The position numbers and the translations under genes are program-made. A stretch of DNA of 64,000 nt from the NCBI RefSeq assembly GCF_000011185.1, contig NC_002689.2:744001-808000 (forward strand), written 5' to 3'. The notes beneath the pieces are model-generated. The model searched no databases, was not told the DNA's origin, and saw only the letters and a program-made list of their open reading frames with translations. Shown here piece by piece: positions 53,109-62,422 of the stretch (the stretch's first letter is position 1; each line of letters opens with the position of its first letter). This DNA is from Thermoplasma volcanium GSS1 (GTDB lineage: Archaea > Thermoplasmatota > Thermoplasmata > Thermoplasmatales > Thermoplasmataceae).

Positions 53109-54371
53109 TTAACGGAGTGAGACGTAGCCTACCATTATATCTGATACATTATTTCCTGTTCTGCCAGTCATTATAGCACCATGGTATGCAGATAGTAGCG
53201 TAAAGGCATCATTCCTATCTAGAGTTTCCTCTAATTCTTGAGAGGATATTTTTAATTTCATATCCGAGGAGACTATCCCTCCAGCAGCAGGACTAACGCC
53301 ATCTATGCCGTCTGTTCCTATACTCAGGAACAAGAAATCTGAGAAATTGGCAAGTTTCATAAAGCGCAAAGCCAGCTCTAAGTTTCTCCCTCCGATACCA
53401 TTGCCTTTGACATTCACTGTGGTTTCTCCTCCAGCAACAAACCAAAAAGACTTACCTTTTATTTTGGATATTTCATAAATAGATCGTACAAATGCCTCAG
53501 ACACCTCGGTAACATCTCCCTGTATGTTTGACCCGAAGGAAACGATTGGTTCGTTTATTCTCTTATAAATTTCAAAAACGAAATCTCTATTCGATAGAAT
53601 GATGCGATTCATAACATTCCTGAAGTAAAGGTCCTCGATACTTGAATTTTCTACGTACTTTGTTATATCTATAGGTATAATATCCCTGTATTTTGCATAT
53701 ACTGCCGATGGATCTAGCTTATTCTCAGCAAGCGGGCCGGAAGCTATTATTGAAATATCGTCACCAGGAACATCTGATATTATGAGGGCTATTATCGTCG
53801 CAGGATATAGAATTCGTGCAAGCTTCCCTCCCTTTACTGATGATAAAGCTGATCTTATAGTGTTAAGTTCGTATATATTTGCAGAATGATCCATCATAGC
53901 TCTCGATATGGACGCCATCTGGTCTATGGTAATTCCCTCTTGGGGTATTTCAAACAGTGACGAACCACCCCCGGAGATAAGTACAAGAACTAGGTCGTTA
54001 GCTGATGGCCTAGCCTTGGATAGCAACTTTTTTGAAGAGGTTACCGAGAGCGTGGAGGTTAAAGGATGAGTCCCTCTTAGTATGTCTAATTCAGGAAGAT
54101 ACTGAACTTCCTGATCAGAAGGTATTATTATGCCAGCATACTTTAACTTCCTTTTTACGTGTTCTCTGACTCCAAGGTACATCTCATACGCTGCCTTTCC
54201 AAATCCTATTACGTAAACTCCTGCATATTTATTCAGATCTATTTCATTTACGGCTTTTTCCGTCACTTTGTTAGGTTCGAAGTCCTTGAAAACCTCATTC
54301 AGCGTCCTGAATATGAAAGCCCTTCTTTCATCATAGGCTACATCGCTTATATTCTTCACTGAGAACGGCAT
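53109..54371 (-). CDS. Glycerate 2-kinase (MOFRL family)
   Basis: Phosphorylates D-glycerate at C2 to give 2-phosphoglycerate, the exit step of the non-phosphorylative Entner-Doudoroff route used by Thermoplasma. The 420-residue protein has the DUF4147 N-terminal domain (GFGKAAYEM near 55, LVLISGGGSSLFEIP near 130, IISDVPGDDISIIASGP near 195). The C-terminal MOFRL domain is marked by GGETTVNVKGNGIGGRNLEL near 305 and SIGTDGIDG near 343. All ligand loops appear intact. It is monocistronic and reads towards the mevalonate gene. Confidence 0.93.
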   Translation of the reverse strand: MPFSVKNISDVAYDERRAFIFRTLNEVFKDFEPNKVTEKAVNEIDLNKYAGVYVIGFGKAAYEMYLGVREHVKRKLKYAGIIIPSDQEVQYLPELDILRGTHPLTSTLSVTSSKKLLSKARPSANDLVLVLISGGGSSLFEIPQEGITIDQMASISRAMMDHSANIYELNTIRSALSSVKGGKLARILYPATIIALIISDVPGDDISIIASGPLAENKLDPSAVYAKYRDIIPIDITKYVENSSIEDLYFRNVMNRIILSNRDFVFEIYKRINEPIVSFGSNIQGDVTEVSEAFVRSIYEISKIKGKSFWFVAGGETTVNVKGNGIGGRNLELALRFMKLANFSDFLFLSIGTDGIDGVSPAAGGIVSSDMKLKISSQELEETLDRNDAFTLLSAYHGAIMTGRTGNNVSDIMVGYVSLR

Positions 54372-54466
54372 AAACCAACAGTGATCGGAGAGTTAAAACA
54401 GTTTGTATGATAGATAAATACATACTATCACATAAAAATTATCTATAAAACGAAATATAGCTAAGC

Positions 54467-55969
54467 ATGAAGGCTTCCGAGATTTTTGCAAAAACACTTG
54501 AAGAACACGAGTTGTATCCTGTCTACGGAAATCCTGGCACAACAGAGATTCCTATGTTATCCTTCGTTAAAGATTACAGGCTTACTCTACACGATTCGAT
54601 TTCCGTTGCTATGGCTGATGCTGTATCGCAATATTCAGGCAGGCCTGCTGTTGTTAACCTTCACTCATTGCCTGGCATATCCAATTCTATGGCATTTATA
54701 TATTCTGCCTTTAAGAATAATTCACCGATCATAATCACGGCGGGTCAGCAGGATCGCCGCCATCTGATATACGATCCGCTTCTCTCTGGCGATCAGGTTG
54801 ATATGGTTTCGCCTTATGTGAAATACGCTTACGAGGTAAGAATGCCATCTGAAATTCCGGAGGCCATGAAGAGAGCCTATGAGATTGCTATGACACCACC
54901 ATATGGGCCTGTTTTCTTATCTTTTCCCATGGACCTTATGGATGAAGATGCTGAGTATCATAGTTCGGAATTTTACAGCACGCCAGGCATTGCAATCGAT
55001 GAAGATATTGTAAAGTCTATAATGGACAGAGTAAACTCTGCCCGCAAAGTAGCTATAGTGTACGGTTATGAGGTAGACTTGTATGGTGCCATGGACCTAG
55101 CAAGGGAGTTTTCAACAAAATTGAACGTACCAGTTTTTTCGGAACCTTGGTCTCAGGGCTCATGCTGCTACAGAGACCAGAACTTTGTTAGGGATTTGCC
55201 GCCAGCAATGGCAGCTATAGATGCGATATTATCTACTTTTGATCTGGTTCTTTTCATAGGCTCCGATATATTTGTTTATCCGTATACTCCGGCGGAAGCC
55301 CTGAGAAACGTAGAAGCATACTTTATAAGCACAAGGCCCACACATTTTGCAGGACATTCAATTATTTCAGATCCGCGTTCTTTCCTTTCCGTAGCGCTGA
55401 AATATGCCAAAAAGAAGGAAAATTATAAAATTGCGATGGGCGGAGGGAATGAGGTAGCTGAAGAGGAAATAAAGATGATTCATGACTATTTCAAGGGCTA
55501 TACTGCGATAGATGAAGCTGTTACAGCTTCCGGTGCTGTAAGAAAGTATTTTGCGGATGGCCCTAAGTCTTATTATACGTCTCGTGGAGGGCCACTAGGC
55601 TGGGGTGATGCTGCTACCGTAGGCATTTCTGCCCTTCAGGAAAGAACTCTTGGCATTATAGGCGATGGAGCCTTCATGTACACGGTTCAAAGTCTATGGA
55701 CTGCGAGCAGGTATGGTATGCCATCTAAGTTTGTGGTTCTTAGAAACAATGCATACAATATACTCAGGAGCTACTCGAAGGCTTTCGGATACGGAATTGA
55801 AGACGCTGACTTTCTTAAGCTGGAATACGATCCTGTTAAAGTTTCTGAAGGCCTTGGTGTAGAGGCAAGAGTATACGCATCTATCGATGACATAAAGTGG
55901 CTTAAGGAGGAGAAAAAAGCAAAGGTACTTGTAATCGATACGGATCAAAGGATTCCAGAGATGTTCTGA
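54467..55969 (+). CDS. ThDP-dependent decarboxylase, benzoylformate decarboxylase-like
   Basis: A 500-residue enzyme with Pyr and PP domains. The activating glutamate is in GNPGTTEIPML (about 21-31), and the LHSLPGISNSMAF loop near 63-75 carries an active-site histidine as in benzoylformate decarboxylase. The ThDP-Mg motif runs GDGAFMYTVQSL... to ...RNNAYNIL near 395-425. It decarboxylates a 2-oxo acid, but the substrate is not predictable. Its stop overlaps the ATG of the next gene (TGATG). Confidence 0.88.
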   Translation: MKASEIFAKTLEEHELYPVYGNPGTTEIPMLSFVKDYRLTLHDSISVAMADAVSQYSGRPAVVNLHSLPGISNSMAFIYSAFKNNSPIIITAGQQDRRHLIYDPLLSGDQVDMVSPYVKYAYEVRMPSEIPEAMKRAYEIAMTPPYGPVFLSFPMDLMDEDAEYHSSEFYSTPGIAIDEDIVKSIMDRVNSARKVAIVYGYEVDLYGAMDLAREFSTKLNVPVFSEPWSQGSCCYRDQNFVRDLPPAMAAIDAILSTFDLVLFIGSDIFVYPYTPAEALRNVEAYFISTRPTHFAGHSIISDPRSFLSVALKYAKKKENYKIAMGGGNEVAEEEIKMIHDYFKGYTAIDEAVTASGAVRKYFADGPKSYYTSRGGPLGWGDAATVGISALQERTLGIIGDGAFMYTVQSLWTASRYGMPSKFVVLRNNAYNILRSYSKAFGYGIEDADFLKLEYDPVKVSEGLGVEARVYASIDDIKWLKEEKKAKVLVIDTDQRIPEMF

Positions 55970-56469
55970 TGCCGGAGTTAAATATAGCTGTAATAGGTGG
56001 TTCAAGGGTTTCTCAGGAGGTTTGCACTCTCTCCTACAACGTCGGACGTATACTTGCAAAATATAACGTTGTAGTTTTTTGCGGTGGACTTACAGGCGTT
56101 ATGGAGTGCGTTTCAAAAGGAGTCAGCGAAGGAAATGGGATAGTAGTAGGAATTCTTCCTGGGTATGATCCATCTGAAGCCAACGATTATGTAACGATAA
56201 AAGTACCAACCGGGATGGGATATATGCGGAACTTCCTGATAATAAGGGCTTCACAGGCAGTCATCTCAATAGATGGCTCGGCTGGTACACTCTCCGAAGC
56301 TTCTTTTGCAATAAGTGAGGGAAAGGATGTAGTTTCATTATTTGAATTAAATATACCGAGAAAGAAGGAAAAGGAGGGGCATGTATACGTTGAGCCGGAT
56401 CCAGAGAAAGCAGTCCAGATGGCTATAGAACTTGCAAAGAACTGGAAATGGCATGAAGAAAACGAATGA
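55969..56469 (+). CDS. LOG-family / TIGR00725-type nucleotide-binding protein
   Basis: A 166-residue Rossmann-like protein of the LOG (lysine-decarboxylase-like) superfamily. It has VIGGSRVSQEV at the N-terminus, the FCGGLTGVMECVSKGVSEGNG motif near 44-64 (PGGxGTxxE counterpart), and MGYMRNFLIIRASQAVISIDGSAGTLSEAS near 83-112. Relatives hydrolyse nucleoside monophosphates or carry Moco. The gene overlaps the ThDP enzyme stop and is probably cotranscribed. Confidence 0.8.
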   Translation: MPELNIAVIGGSRVSQEVCTLSYNVGRILAKYNVVVFCGGLTGVMECVSKGVSEGNGIVVGILPGYDPSEANDYVTIKVPTGMGYMRNFLIIRASQAVISIDGSAGTLSEASFAISEGKDVVSLFELNIPRKKEKEGHVYVEPDPEKAVQMAIELAKNWKWHEENE

Positions 56470-56472
56470 TAA

Positions 56473-56483
56473 TTTTTAAATAC
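56473..56483 (+). promoter_or_regulatory. TATA box for PsiE-like gene
   Basis: TTTTTAAATAC lies 18 bases before a GTG at 56502. This supports an internal promoter and a GTG start rather than an ATG at 56466 that overlaps the previous stop. Confidence 0.55.
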
Positions 56484-56501
56484 AATACACATATCCAAAT
56501 C

Positions 56502-56897
56502 GTGAACGATCCAACTCAGTATGTAGTCAAATATTTTGGTTATATCATCGAGGCCATACTTATTCTAGCAATCGTCTTCGATCTTTGTTTTTCGATCTAT
56601 CAGCTTATCATACTTAGGTCATCAGGGTTGGAAGAATTAGTTTATAGTGCTGTAGGAAACGCCTTCTTTGCTCTCGTTCTGCTTGAACTCTTTGAAGGCG
56701 TTCATGATTTCATCGTAAAAAGCCCGCAGGGCCTTAGACATGTAGTCGAAGCCGGTCTTTCCTACATCATAAGGGAGATAATAATTGATATTTCAACTGG
56801 CATCAAAGATATATACTCCCTTTCTGCACTGGCCATAGTAATTATTGCCCTTTCTGTATCTCTCTATTTCTTAGTTCTTACAAAGAATACTCAATGA
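56502..56897 (+). CDS. PsiE-like four-helix membrane protein
   Basis: About 131 residues with four transmembrane helices: YIIEAILILAIVFDLCFSIY, ALVLLELFEGVHDF, AGLSYIIREIIIDI and a closing SALAIVIIALSVSLYFLVL. The LLELFE pattern and IIREIIID motif resemble the PsiE (phosphate-starvation-inducible E) family. Its biochemical role is unknown. The GTG start at 56502 follows the TATA box with leaderless spacing. Confidence 0.65.
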   Translation: MNDPTQYVVKYFGYIIEAILILAIVFDLCFSIYQLIILRSSGLEELVYSAVGNAFFALVLLELFEGVHDFIVKSPQGLRHVVEAGLSYIIREIIIDISTGIKDIYSLSALAIVIIALSVSLYFLVLTKNTQ

Positions 56898-56943
56898 TCG
56901 GTTCTTTAATACGCATTAAATAATATATCCGTACAGTAAACAT

Positions 56944-58512
56944 TCAGAAAATAGCCTTTCTCTCTATGTGATACCGCGTAATTGCATTTGCCAACAGTAT
57001 AACAACCAATACTAAGACCGAGATTTGCAGAAACAAGAGATTGTAAGGCGATCTTACTGCTATATTGCCAATTATTAAGACAGAGGGAGACGCTGAAGAC
57101 TTCATGACGAGTGTTGAAAGAAGTGAAAGCGTACCAAAAAAGGCTCCAAGGACTTCTAGCCCAAAAAGCTTCAAGCGCAGAATGTCATAGAGAAGAAAAC
57201 TAGCTATTAGTGCTATTACCCCAAAGACTACAACTATTCTATCAATCATGTATATGCTGATTGCAGATATCATGAACATAAGGAATGTGATTAAGGAAAT
57301 AACGGAAAGCCTATCAAATTTTGAATTCTCCTTTAATACCATTGCAGACAGGGCAACAAAGGATAGGCTAACTAACACCATGAAATCCGTGATATTTACT
57401 AAGAACGCAGTCCCCCCAAAGCTCATGAACAATATCAGTATGAATGTAAACACCCAGGATAGAGATGCAAGGGGCCTAGGGAATATGCCATCCTCAGAAA
57501 GTGATCGAAGGTGCCTTGAGGCAGCCATGAAGGCCGGGACAAAGGTTGTTACAGTAGCTAAGAGAAAAGAGAAGGCCATCATGAGCGCCCACATCTTGTT
57601 TTGGAACTCTGACGCTAGGTATATGGCTGGAATAACGGCCTGTTCGACCGATGAGGTATTTGCATGTAAAGAAAAGACTGCCAACCCATAAAGTATTTGA
57701 ATTATTCCAGCTGCAGCTATTGTAGCATACATAGATGCTGGCAAATATTTTGTTTTTGGATACTTCTTGTGTTTGATCTGTGACAAGATAGGGATGCTAC
57801 CTTCTTCTTTTGAATCCCTCTCCATAACTTGAATCTCCTGGTATCCAAAGAAAAGTATGAAGAGATAACCCGTGTTCATAATTATTGCACTTGCTAAATT
57901 GCCGTGAAAGGATGACAAGCCGCTCAGGTTCCATGAAAATTTGAACCCTAGATCAAGAGTGTCCGTGAATATTATCGATACCATTATGATAAGAAACCCT
58001 ATTTGGGTATAACCTATACCCCTAATGAATCTCTTTCCGTAAAATGCGTTAATTATAAACCATACGACCATGAATATTATTATGGCAGCACTCAGCAGGT
58101 CTATATCAAGTTGTGAGAACCCTATTGACTGGACTAGTGGATCTATAACTGTGAATGTAAAATCAACGAAATAAATCACAGAGAAGGAAGCAAGCGACGT
58201 GTTTGCTATCCACATTGAAAATCTGGATATAAAATATCGAAGGCTAGATCTACCATGGGCCGATCTTATGAAGGACGGCCCTCCAAAAGTTTCTAGATTG
58301 TTTTTTATTGAATAATATCCCATCTTGTCGTAAAGATAGGCCAGAAGATAGGACATTACGATAGCTAGGCACAAAGATATAATGGTCACATAAAAATATT
58401 CGTATATATTTTCAGGTATTAGTACGAACAACGGTGACCCGATTGTTGTGCCGAGGCCTATTGCAAAAAGAGTAAAGAAGCCGTAAACAGGATTCCTCGT
58501 CTCCTTTAGCAT
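56944..58512 (-). CDS. APC-superfamily amino-acid permease
   Basis: A 522-residue protein with about 12-14 transmembrane helices. The first helix GLGTTIGSPLFVLIPENI carries the Gly-rich substrate motif of APC transporters, and loop regions such as YQEIQVMERDSKEEGSIPIL are cytoplasmic. Substrate unknown. The ATG at 58512 is the only normal start in this frame, but the frame stays open for 80 further codons upstream and looks coding there (58513-58752). That may indicate a longer protein or a broken upstream gene. Confidence 0.85.
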   Translation of the reverse strand: MLKETRNPVYGFFTLFAIGLGTTIGSPLFVLIPENIYEYFYVTIISLCLAIVMSYLLAYLYDKMGYYSIKNNLETFGGPSFIRSAHGRSSLRYFISRFSMWIANTSLASFSVIYFVDFTFTVIDPLVQSIGFSQLDIDLLSAAIIIFMVVWFIINAFYGKRFIRGIGYTQIGFLIIMVSIIFTDTLDLGFKFSWNLSGLSSFHGNLASAIIMNTGYLFILFFGYQEIQVMERDSKEEGSIPILSQIKHKKYPKTKYLPASMYATIAAAGIIQILYGLAVFSLHANTSSVEQAVIPAIYLASEFQNKMWALMMAFSFLLATVTTFVPAFMAASRHLRSLSEDGIFPRPLASLSWVFTFILILFMSFGGTAFLVNITDFMVLVSLSFVALSAMVLKENSKFDRLSVISLITFLMFMISAISIYMIDRIVVVFGVIALIASFLLYDILRLKLFGLEVLGAFFGTLSLLSTLVMKSSASPSVLIIGNIAVRSPYNLLFLQISVLVLVVILLANAITRYHIERKAIF

Positions 58513-58752
58513 CGGCTTCTTGAACCTTATCCTAAAGGCTGTAGGAAACTCAGAGATCGATATTGCAGAAATTCCGGCCCCAACTATGACAAGCAGAAGA
58601 ACTATTAAGCTTGGAAAATTAAAATCTCTCTGAAAATTAAAAGTCAGAAAATAAAATATATATGAATATAAAAAAAATATCCCAGAAAACAGTGATAGCG
58701 ATTTTATTATGACTAGGTATCTTCTGTAATCTTTAAACGTTGTCTCACCATA
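58513..58752 (-). other. Open frame with two hydrophobic segments, no start codon
   Basis: On the minus strand, in frame with the permease, about 80 codons encode YRRYLVIIKSLSLFSGIFF, then IFYFLTFNF, then SLIVLLLVIVGAGISAISIS and a basic RIRFKKP before the permease Met. It has the hydrophobicity of membrane helices. No ATG, GTG or TTG lies in frame after the stop at 58757-58759. An ATG in another frame overlaps the previous gene's stop (ATGGTGA) and runs 12 codons, so a +1 shift would join it. It could be an N-terminal extension or a decayed gene. Confidence 0.5.
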
Positions 58753-59263
58753 GATTGTTTATCTTCTCGGCTGCAAGCCTTATAGTATGGAGAGCTAGAA
58801 ACAGAATGGTAAAGGCTATTGCGAGCGTGGCTATTATTTCGATATATCCGGCCGTATTGAACTTCACAACATTCAGCGCAAACGACCTTAGATAATTATA
58901 AGACAATTGCGTATTGACGAAAGAAAAAAGGCTTGGAACCATCATTATTACAGAAAGGAGTATCATAAAGGCAGACAGAAAAAATTCACCTATAGCTGCA
59001 TATATTAAGTCATTATGGTTCTCTTGCTGTCCGACTATTTGCCTGAATTCCATAAGATTCTGATCCTTACTTGTCTGGAACGTCCTTCTTATTCTGTTTA
59101 TGGATGTCTTATCATTTCCTGCGATAAGCATCATAGCCTTTATTTGAAGGATAGTATCGTCGATAGCCTTTTCCAGAGTGTCTGCCAATGCATCACCGCT
59201 CAGTAATTGAGATATTGCTTTATAATACTTTTGAATAAACCACTTAGTATGGGAATCAATCAA
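58745..59263 (-). CDS. Two-helix membrane protein, unknown
   Basis: About 172 residues from a TTG at 59263. The N-terminal half is helical with an acidic-polar pattern (DALADTLEKAIDDTILQIK). The C-terminal half has two transmembrane helices, AIGEFFLSAFMILLSVIMMV and IEIIATLAIAFTILFLALHT. No ATG or GTG exists in the first 40 codons; ATG codons follow at residues 44-45, so the start is uncertain. The 5' end overlaps that of the divergent gene at 59249 by up to 15 bases. Its stop overlaps the start of the unassigned frame 58513-58752. Confidence 0.6.
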   Translation of the reverse strand: MIDSHTKWFIQKYYKAISQLLSGDALADTLEKAIDDTILQIKAMMLIAGNDKTSINRIRRTFQTSKDQNLMEFRQIVGQQENHNDLIYAAIGEFFLSAFMILLSVIMMVPSLFSFVNTQLSYNYLRSFALNVVKFNTAGYIEIIATLAIAFTILFLALHTIRLAAEKINNLW

Positions 59264-60319
59264 GAAACTATTTCAAACTTGCTGGATTCTTTGATCTTTA
59301 TGGAAGCTTATAGAAAAGAAAAGAGTGATTACGATAACTTCAGCTCAATAATAGAAGCGCGCAAAAAGGCAGCTGATAACTTTGCCCTTGAAATAAAGAA
59401 TACCGTAACGAACTTTGATTCATCGCCCATGGGCATAGACATAGCAGATACGAAATCTAAGATAATAGACTTCGTAAACCTTGCTGTTTCTCAGCTAAAG
59501 GAGAAGATAGAGGAAAGGGCAAAAGCTGATCAGCAGCTGATCAAACAAAAGATGGAAGGTGATTTTAACAAGGCTATAGGGAGCCTTAACCTTTTTATGG
59601 CACAAGACCCTCTGACGATACTTGATTATACCCTCTATTTAAGCAATGAAGGTGGGTCGTACCAGGCTAGGGTTTTGTTTAAGTGCGACGACGGCATATC
59701 CTACGAATTTATCCTCAACTGTGGCATAATACCAGAACTAAAGGAAAGCCTTGAAGTATCCAGTATAGTAAAGGGGGTAAGACTGCCAGTTAGGAAAGGC
59801 AGATCCCTTATGAGTTCTGAGATCTCAGTAGACTACGAAAAGTTGGATCGCTATTATCTCAAATACGCAGAATATAGCCCGAAATATCTAAACGTTACAT
59901 TTACTGATGAAGATACAATGTCAGAAGTTTCCATATTTTATCCAATAGACAACCCAGATATGATCAAGATCGATTACAAGGATGATTCTGGAAAAATAAG
60001 CGTTGATGGAGATCCTGTCCTATCAAAGAATACCGATTATAAAGCTATAAAAGACATAACAAAAGGCATAATTTCCGTACTTCAGAATGTCTTGAGCAAG
60101 AAGAAGAGTGTCAGCAGCATATTGATGGATAACCAAAACATAATTGAAAAAGGTGATATTACTGCATTTGTAAAATACATATTCCAGAAATATTCTTACT
60201 TAATTAAGGATCTTATATCGAAAGGATCGATGTCCATTGATCAGCTTAAGGCAAGGCTCGATCCAGTTAATCCCTCAATAATGCAGGACCTAGTTGCTAT
60301 AGTTGGTGTATCAAAATGA
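59249..60319 (+). CDS. Uncharacterised 356-residue protein
   Basis: Starts at ATG 59249 (MGINQETISNLLDSL); an upstream in-frame start at 59207 is less likely. The first 130 residues are charged helices (EKIEERAKADQQLIKQKMEG looks like a coiled coil). The middle, about 135-270, is beta-rich (LDYTLYLSNEGGSYQARVLF), and the rest helical. No catalytic motif is recognised. It is divergent from the two-helix membrane gene with overlapping 5' ends, and its stop overlaps the ThiI start (ATGA), so it is probably cotranscribed with thiI. Confidence 0.7.
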   Translation: MGINQETISNLLDSLIFMEAYRKEKSDYDNFSSIIEARKKAADNFALEIKNTVTNFDSSPMGIDIADTKSKIIDFVNLAVSQLKEKIEERAKADQQLIKQKMEGDFNKAIGSLNLFMAQDPLTILDYTLYLSNEGGSYQARVLFKCDDGISYEFILNCGIIPELKESLEVSSIVKGVRLPVRKGRSLMSSEISVDYEKLDRYYLKYAEYSPKYLNVTFTDEDTMSEVSIFYPIDNPDMIKIDYKDDSGKISVDGDPVLSKNTDYKAIKDITKGIISVLQNVLSKKKSVSSILMDNQNIIEKGDITAFVKYIFQKYSYLIKDLISKGSMSIDQLKARLDPVNPSIMQDLVAIVGVSK

Positions 60320-61746
60320 AGACATATCTGGTAAGGTATTCTGAAATTGGGCTTAAAGGGGATAGGGAAAGGGCCAGGATGGAAAGGATTCTAGCCGATA
60401 ATATAATTAATTATTATAAAAAAATAGGCTATGAGGCAAGGTGCCAACTACTAGCCGGAAGGCTGTTGGTAGAAGCTGAGAATGATATTCCGTTGTCAAA
60501 AGTTTTTGGCATAAAGTCTTACTCAGAATGCATTAGAATAAAATTTGAGAACCAAGAAGATATAGTAAAGAAGGTTCATGCCCTCTACGAAGAGAAGGTC
60601 AAAGGCAAGACATTCGGTGTCAGATGCCGTAGGACAGGCACACATAGCTTCACATCTATTGATATGGAAAAAGCTATTGGCGATGCCCTTTATAGCATAT
60701 CCAATGGAGTCGATCTTAAATCTCCAGAGGTATGGATTCACGTCGACATAGTTGGGAAGGATGCACTTATATACGATAAGATATACAAGGGTCCAGGAGG
60801 CCTCCCGCTTGGATCTGAGGGGAAGCTGATTTCAATGGTTTCCGGTGGCATAGATTCACCCGTCGCTACTTGGCTGATGATGAAAAGGGGATCACCATGC
60901 GACATTTTCTTCTGTTCATTGGCGGATCCTATAGATACCCAAGCATTTTTGGAAATTGCTAAGAAGCTAGTAGAAAGATGGTCTCCGTATAGAGATGGGA
61001 ACGTCTTCATAGCAGACTGCCGAGATTTAATTCGTGATATGGTGATAGAAAAGAAGACGAATTTTAACAACGTTACGTTCAAAAAGGTGCTTTACAGGCT
61101 AGCTGAACGTTTAGCTGAAAAGTACAGATACCTCGGCATAGTAACTGGAGAATCCCTTGGGCAAGTATCGTCTCAAACTGCCGAGAACCTATTGTCAATA
61201 GAGCACGGAATAAATTTCCCCATATACAGGCCACTCATAGGCCTCGACAAGGATGAGATTACTGCTATTGCAAGGGATATAGGCACATTCCCAGAGAAGA
61301 ACGTGGGCGAATTCTGCTCCTTATTTTCTGCCCATCCTGTAACTCGCTCCAAATGGGAAGATATAGAAGAAGATGTAAAGAAAATAGATATAGAAAAATT
61401 TATAGAAAGAGTAACCGCCATAAAGTTTTCTGAGATTGGAAAAATAGTGATAAATTCCGATCTTATGCTTAACAAGAATTTGGAAGATGCGGTATTTATA
61501 GATCTAAGAAAGAAAGATCTTTATGAAAAATCCCATTATCAAGGGGCTAGACACTTGGATTTGGAGCAGGCATTGGCAATAAATGACACTAGCAAAAAAT
61601 ACGTGTTTTATTGTAGTATGGGATTACAGAGCGCATATGTAGCATCTGTGCTTAGGGAGAGGGGAATTGAAGCCTATTTTACAACGTTCAGTAAACTTTC
61701 AAAACAAAAAGGATCAGTTGATGAAACCATCGGAAAGCGTGTTTAG
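60316..61746 (+). CDS. thiI: tRNA 4-thiouridine synthetase ThiI with rhodanese domain
   Basis: Forms s4U8 in tRNA and may supply sulfur for thiamine. The 476-residue protein has an N-terminal ferredoxin-like and THUMP domain (RCRRTGTHSFTSIDMEKAIG near 96-115). The PP-loop ATP site MVSGGIDSPVATWLM is near 175-189, and GEFCSLFSAHPVTRS near 334. A C-terminal rhodanese domain has the active-site cysteine in VFYCSMGLQSAYVA near 433-446. The C-terminal rhodanese is common in bacteria and less so in archaea. It overlaps the Cld-family gene convergently by 33 bases. Confidence 0.95.
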   Translation: MKTYLVRYSEIGLKGDRERARMERILADNIINYYKKIGYEARCQLLAGRLLVEAENDIPLSKVFGIKSYSECIRIKFENQEDIVKKVHALYEEKVKGKTFGVRCRRTGTHSFTSIDMEKAIGDALYSISNGVDLKSPEVWIHVDIVGKDALIYDKIYKGPGGLPLGSEGKLISMVSGGIDSPVATWLMMKRGSPCDIFFCSLADPIDTQAFLEIAKKLVERWSPYRDGNVFIADCRDLIRDMVIEKKTNFNNVTFKKVLYRLAERLAEKYRYLGIVTGESLGQVSSQTAENLLSIEHGINFPIYRPLIGLDKDEITAIARDIGTFPEKNVGEFCSLFSAHPVTRSKWEDIEEDVKKIDIEKFIERVTAIKFSEIGKIVINSDLMLNKNLEDAVFIDLRKKDLYEKSHYQGARHLDLEQALAINDTSKKYVFYCSMGLQSAYVASVLRERGIEAYFTTFSKLSKQKGSVDETIGKRV

Positions 61747-62385
61747 ATCTATCAGCCTCCCAAGAATTATTGGCGTCTCTTTGACAATCCACTTCCTGGC
61801 CTTTACCTCTCTGAGTTTTTCTGTTACCCTAGACCAGGCTGCAATATCTGGAAGCTCATATAACACCACGAATTCTTGATCTCCTATTCCAAACGAGTAA
61901 GTTGTGTATGAGCGTATCCCTTTTTCGTCAGGGTGCTTTAAGGCAGTATCTATGTGCTCACGCATTATCTCTTTCCTTTCATCAAAAGGGAGCAAGTACC
62001 ATTCAGGGTCTTTTGACATTGGGTAAGCTACAAAATAGTCCAATGGTTTTAGCTTCAAGCTGTCCTCAAGCTTCTTGTTCATGGCGTTATACGGGGATTC
62101 ATCATAAATCGAAATAGAGGAATATGTTGCATTTGCATAGGGGAGAAGCGTAAACCCAATTTTTTCCTTCAATTCCAAAATATCATCGGGCGTCCTAGAC
62201 GAGAACCAAAACACTAAGTCAGAATCGTACCTGAAGGATCTGTAGGTATGTAAATTGATCATCTTAGATTTCGCATCTCGCAAAATAGAGGAGAGCTTAT
62301 TCAACGGTTCCTTTACAGATCCAATATCCTTAACATAGCCATTCAGGAATTTGTAGGCCGTGACGAAAGTATAAACTTCATTCAT
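61714..62385 (-). CDS. Chlorite dismutase / HemQ-family protein
   Basis: A 223-residue member of the Cld-like superfamily, known in other organisms as coproheme decarboxylase HemQ. Family features are VTAYKFLNGYV near the N-terminus, YPMSKDPEWYLLPFDERKEIM near 120-140, and TTYSFGIGDQEFVVLYELPD near 165-184. The residue that would supply the axial heme histidine could not be assigned confidently from the sequence. Its role here is likely heme synthesis or a heme-binding function. Confidence 0.83.
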   Translation of the reverse strand: MNEVYTFVTAYKFLNGYVKDIGSVKEPLNKLSSILRDAKSKMINLHTYRSFRYDSDLVFWFSSRTPDDILELKEKIGFTLLPYANATYSSISIYDESPYNAMNKKLEDSLKLKPLDYFVAYPMSKDPEWYLLPFDERKEIMREHIDTALKHPDEKGIRSYTTYSFGIGDQEFVVLYELPDIAAWSRVTEKLREVKARKWIVKETPIILGRLIDLNTLSDGFIN

Positions 62386-62422
62386 ATATTCGATATCAAT
62401 TAGGAGTAATTATAAGTGATTT

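Noticed and set aside
58745-59263. Reading the two-helix membrane gene as an artefact
   Set aside because: It lacks an ATG, but its helix pattern, length and close spacing to neighbours look coding, so it was kept with lower confidence.
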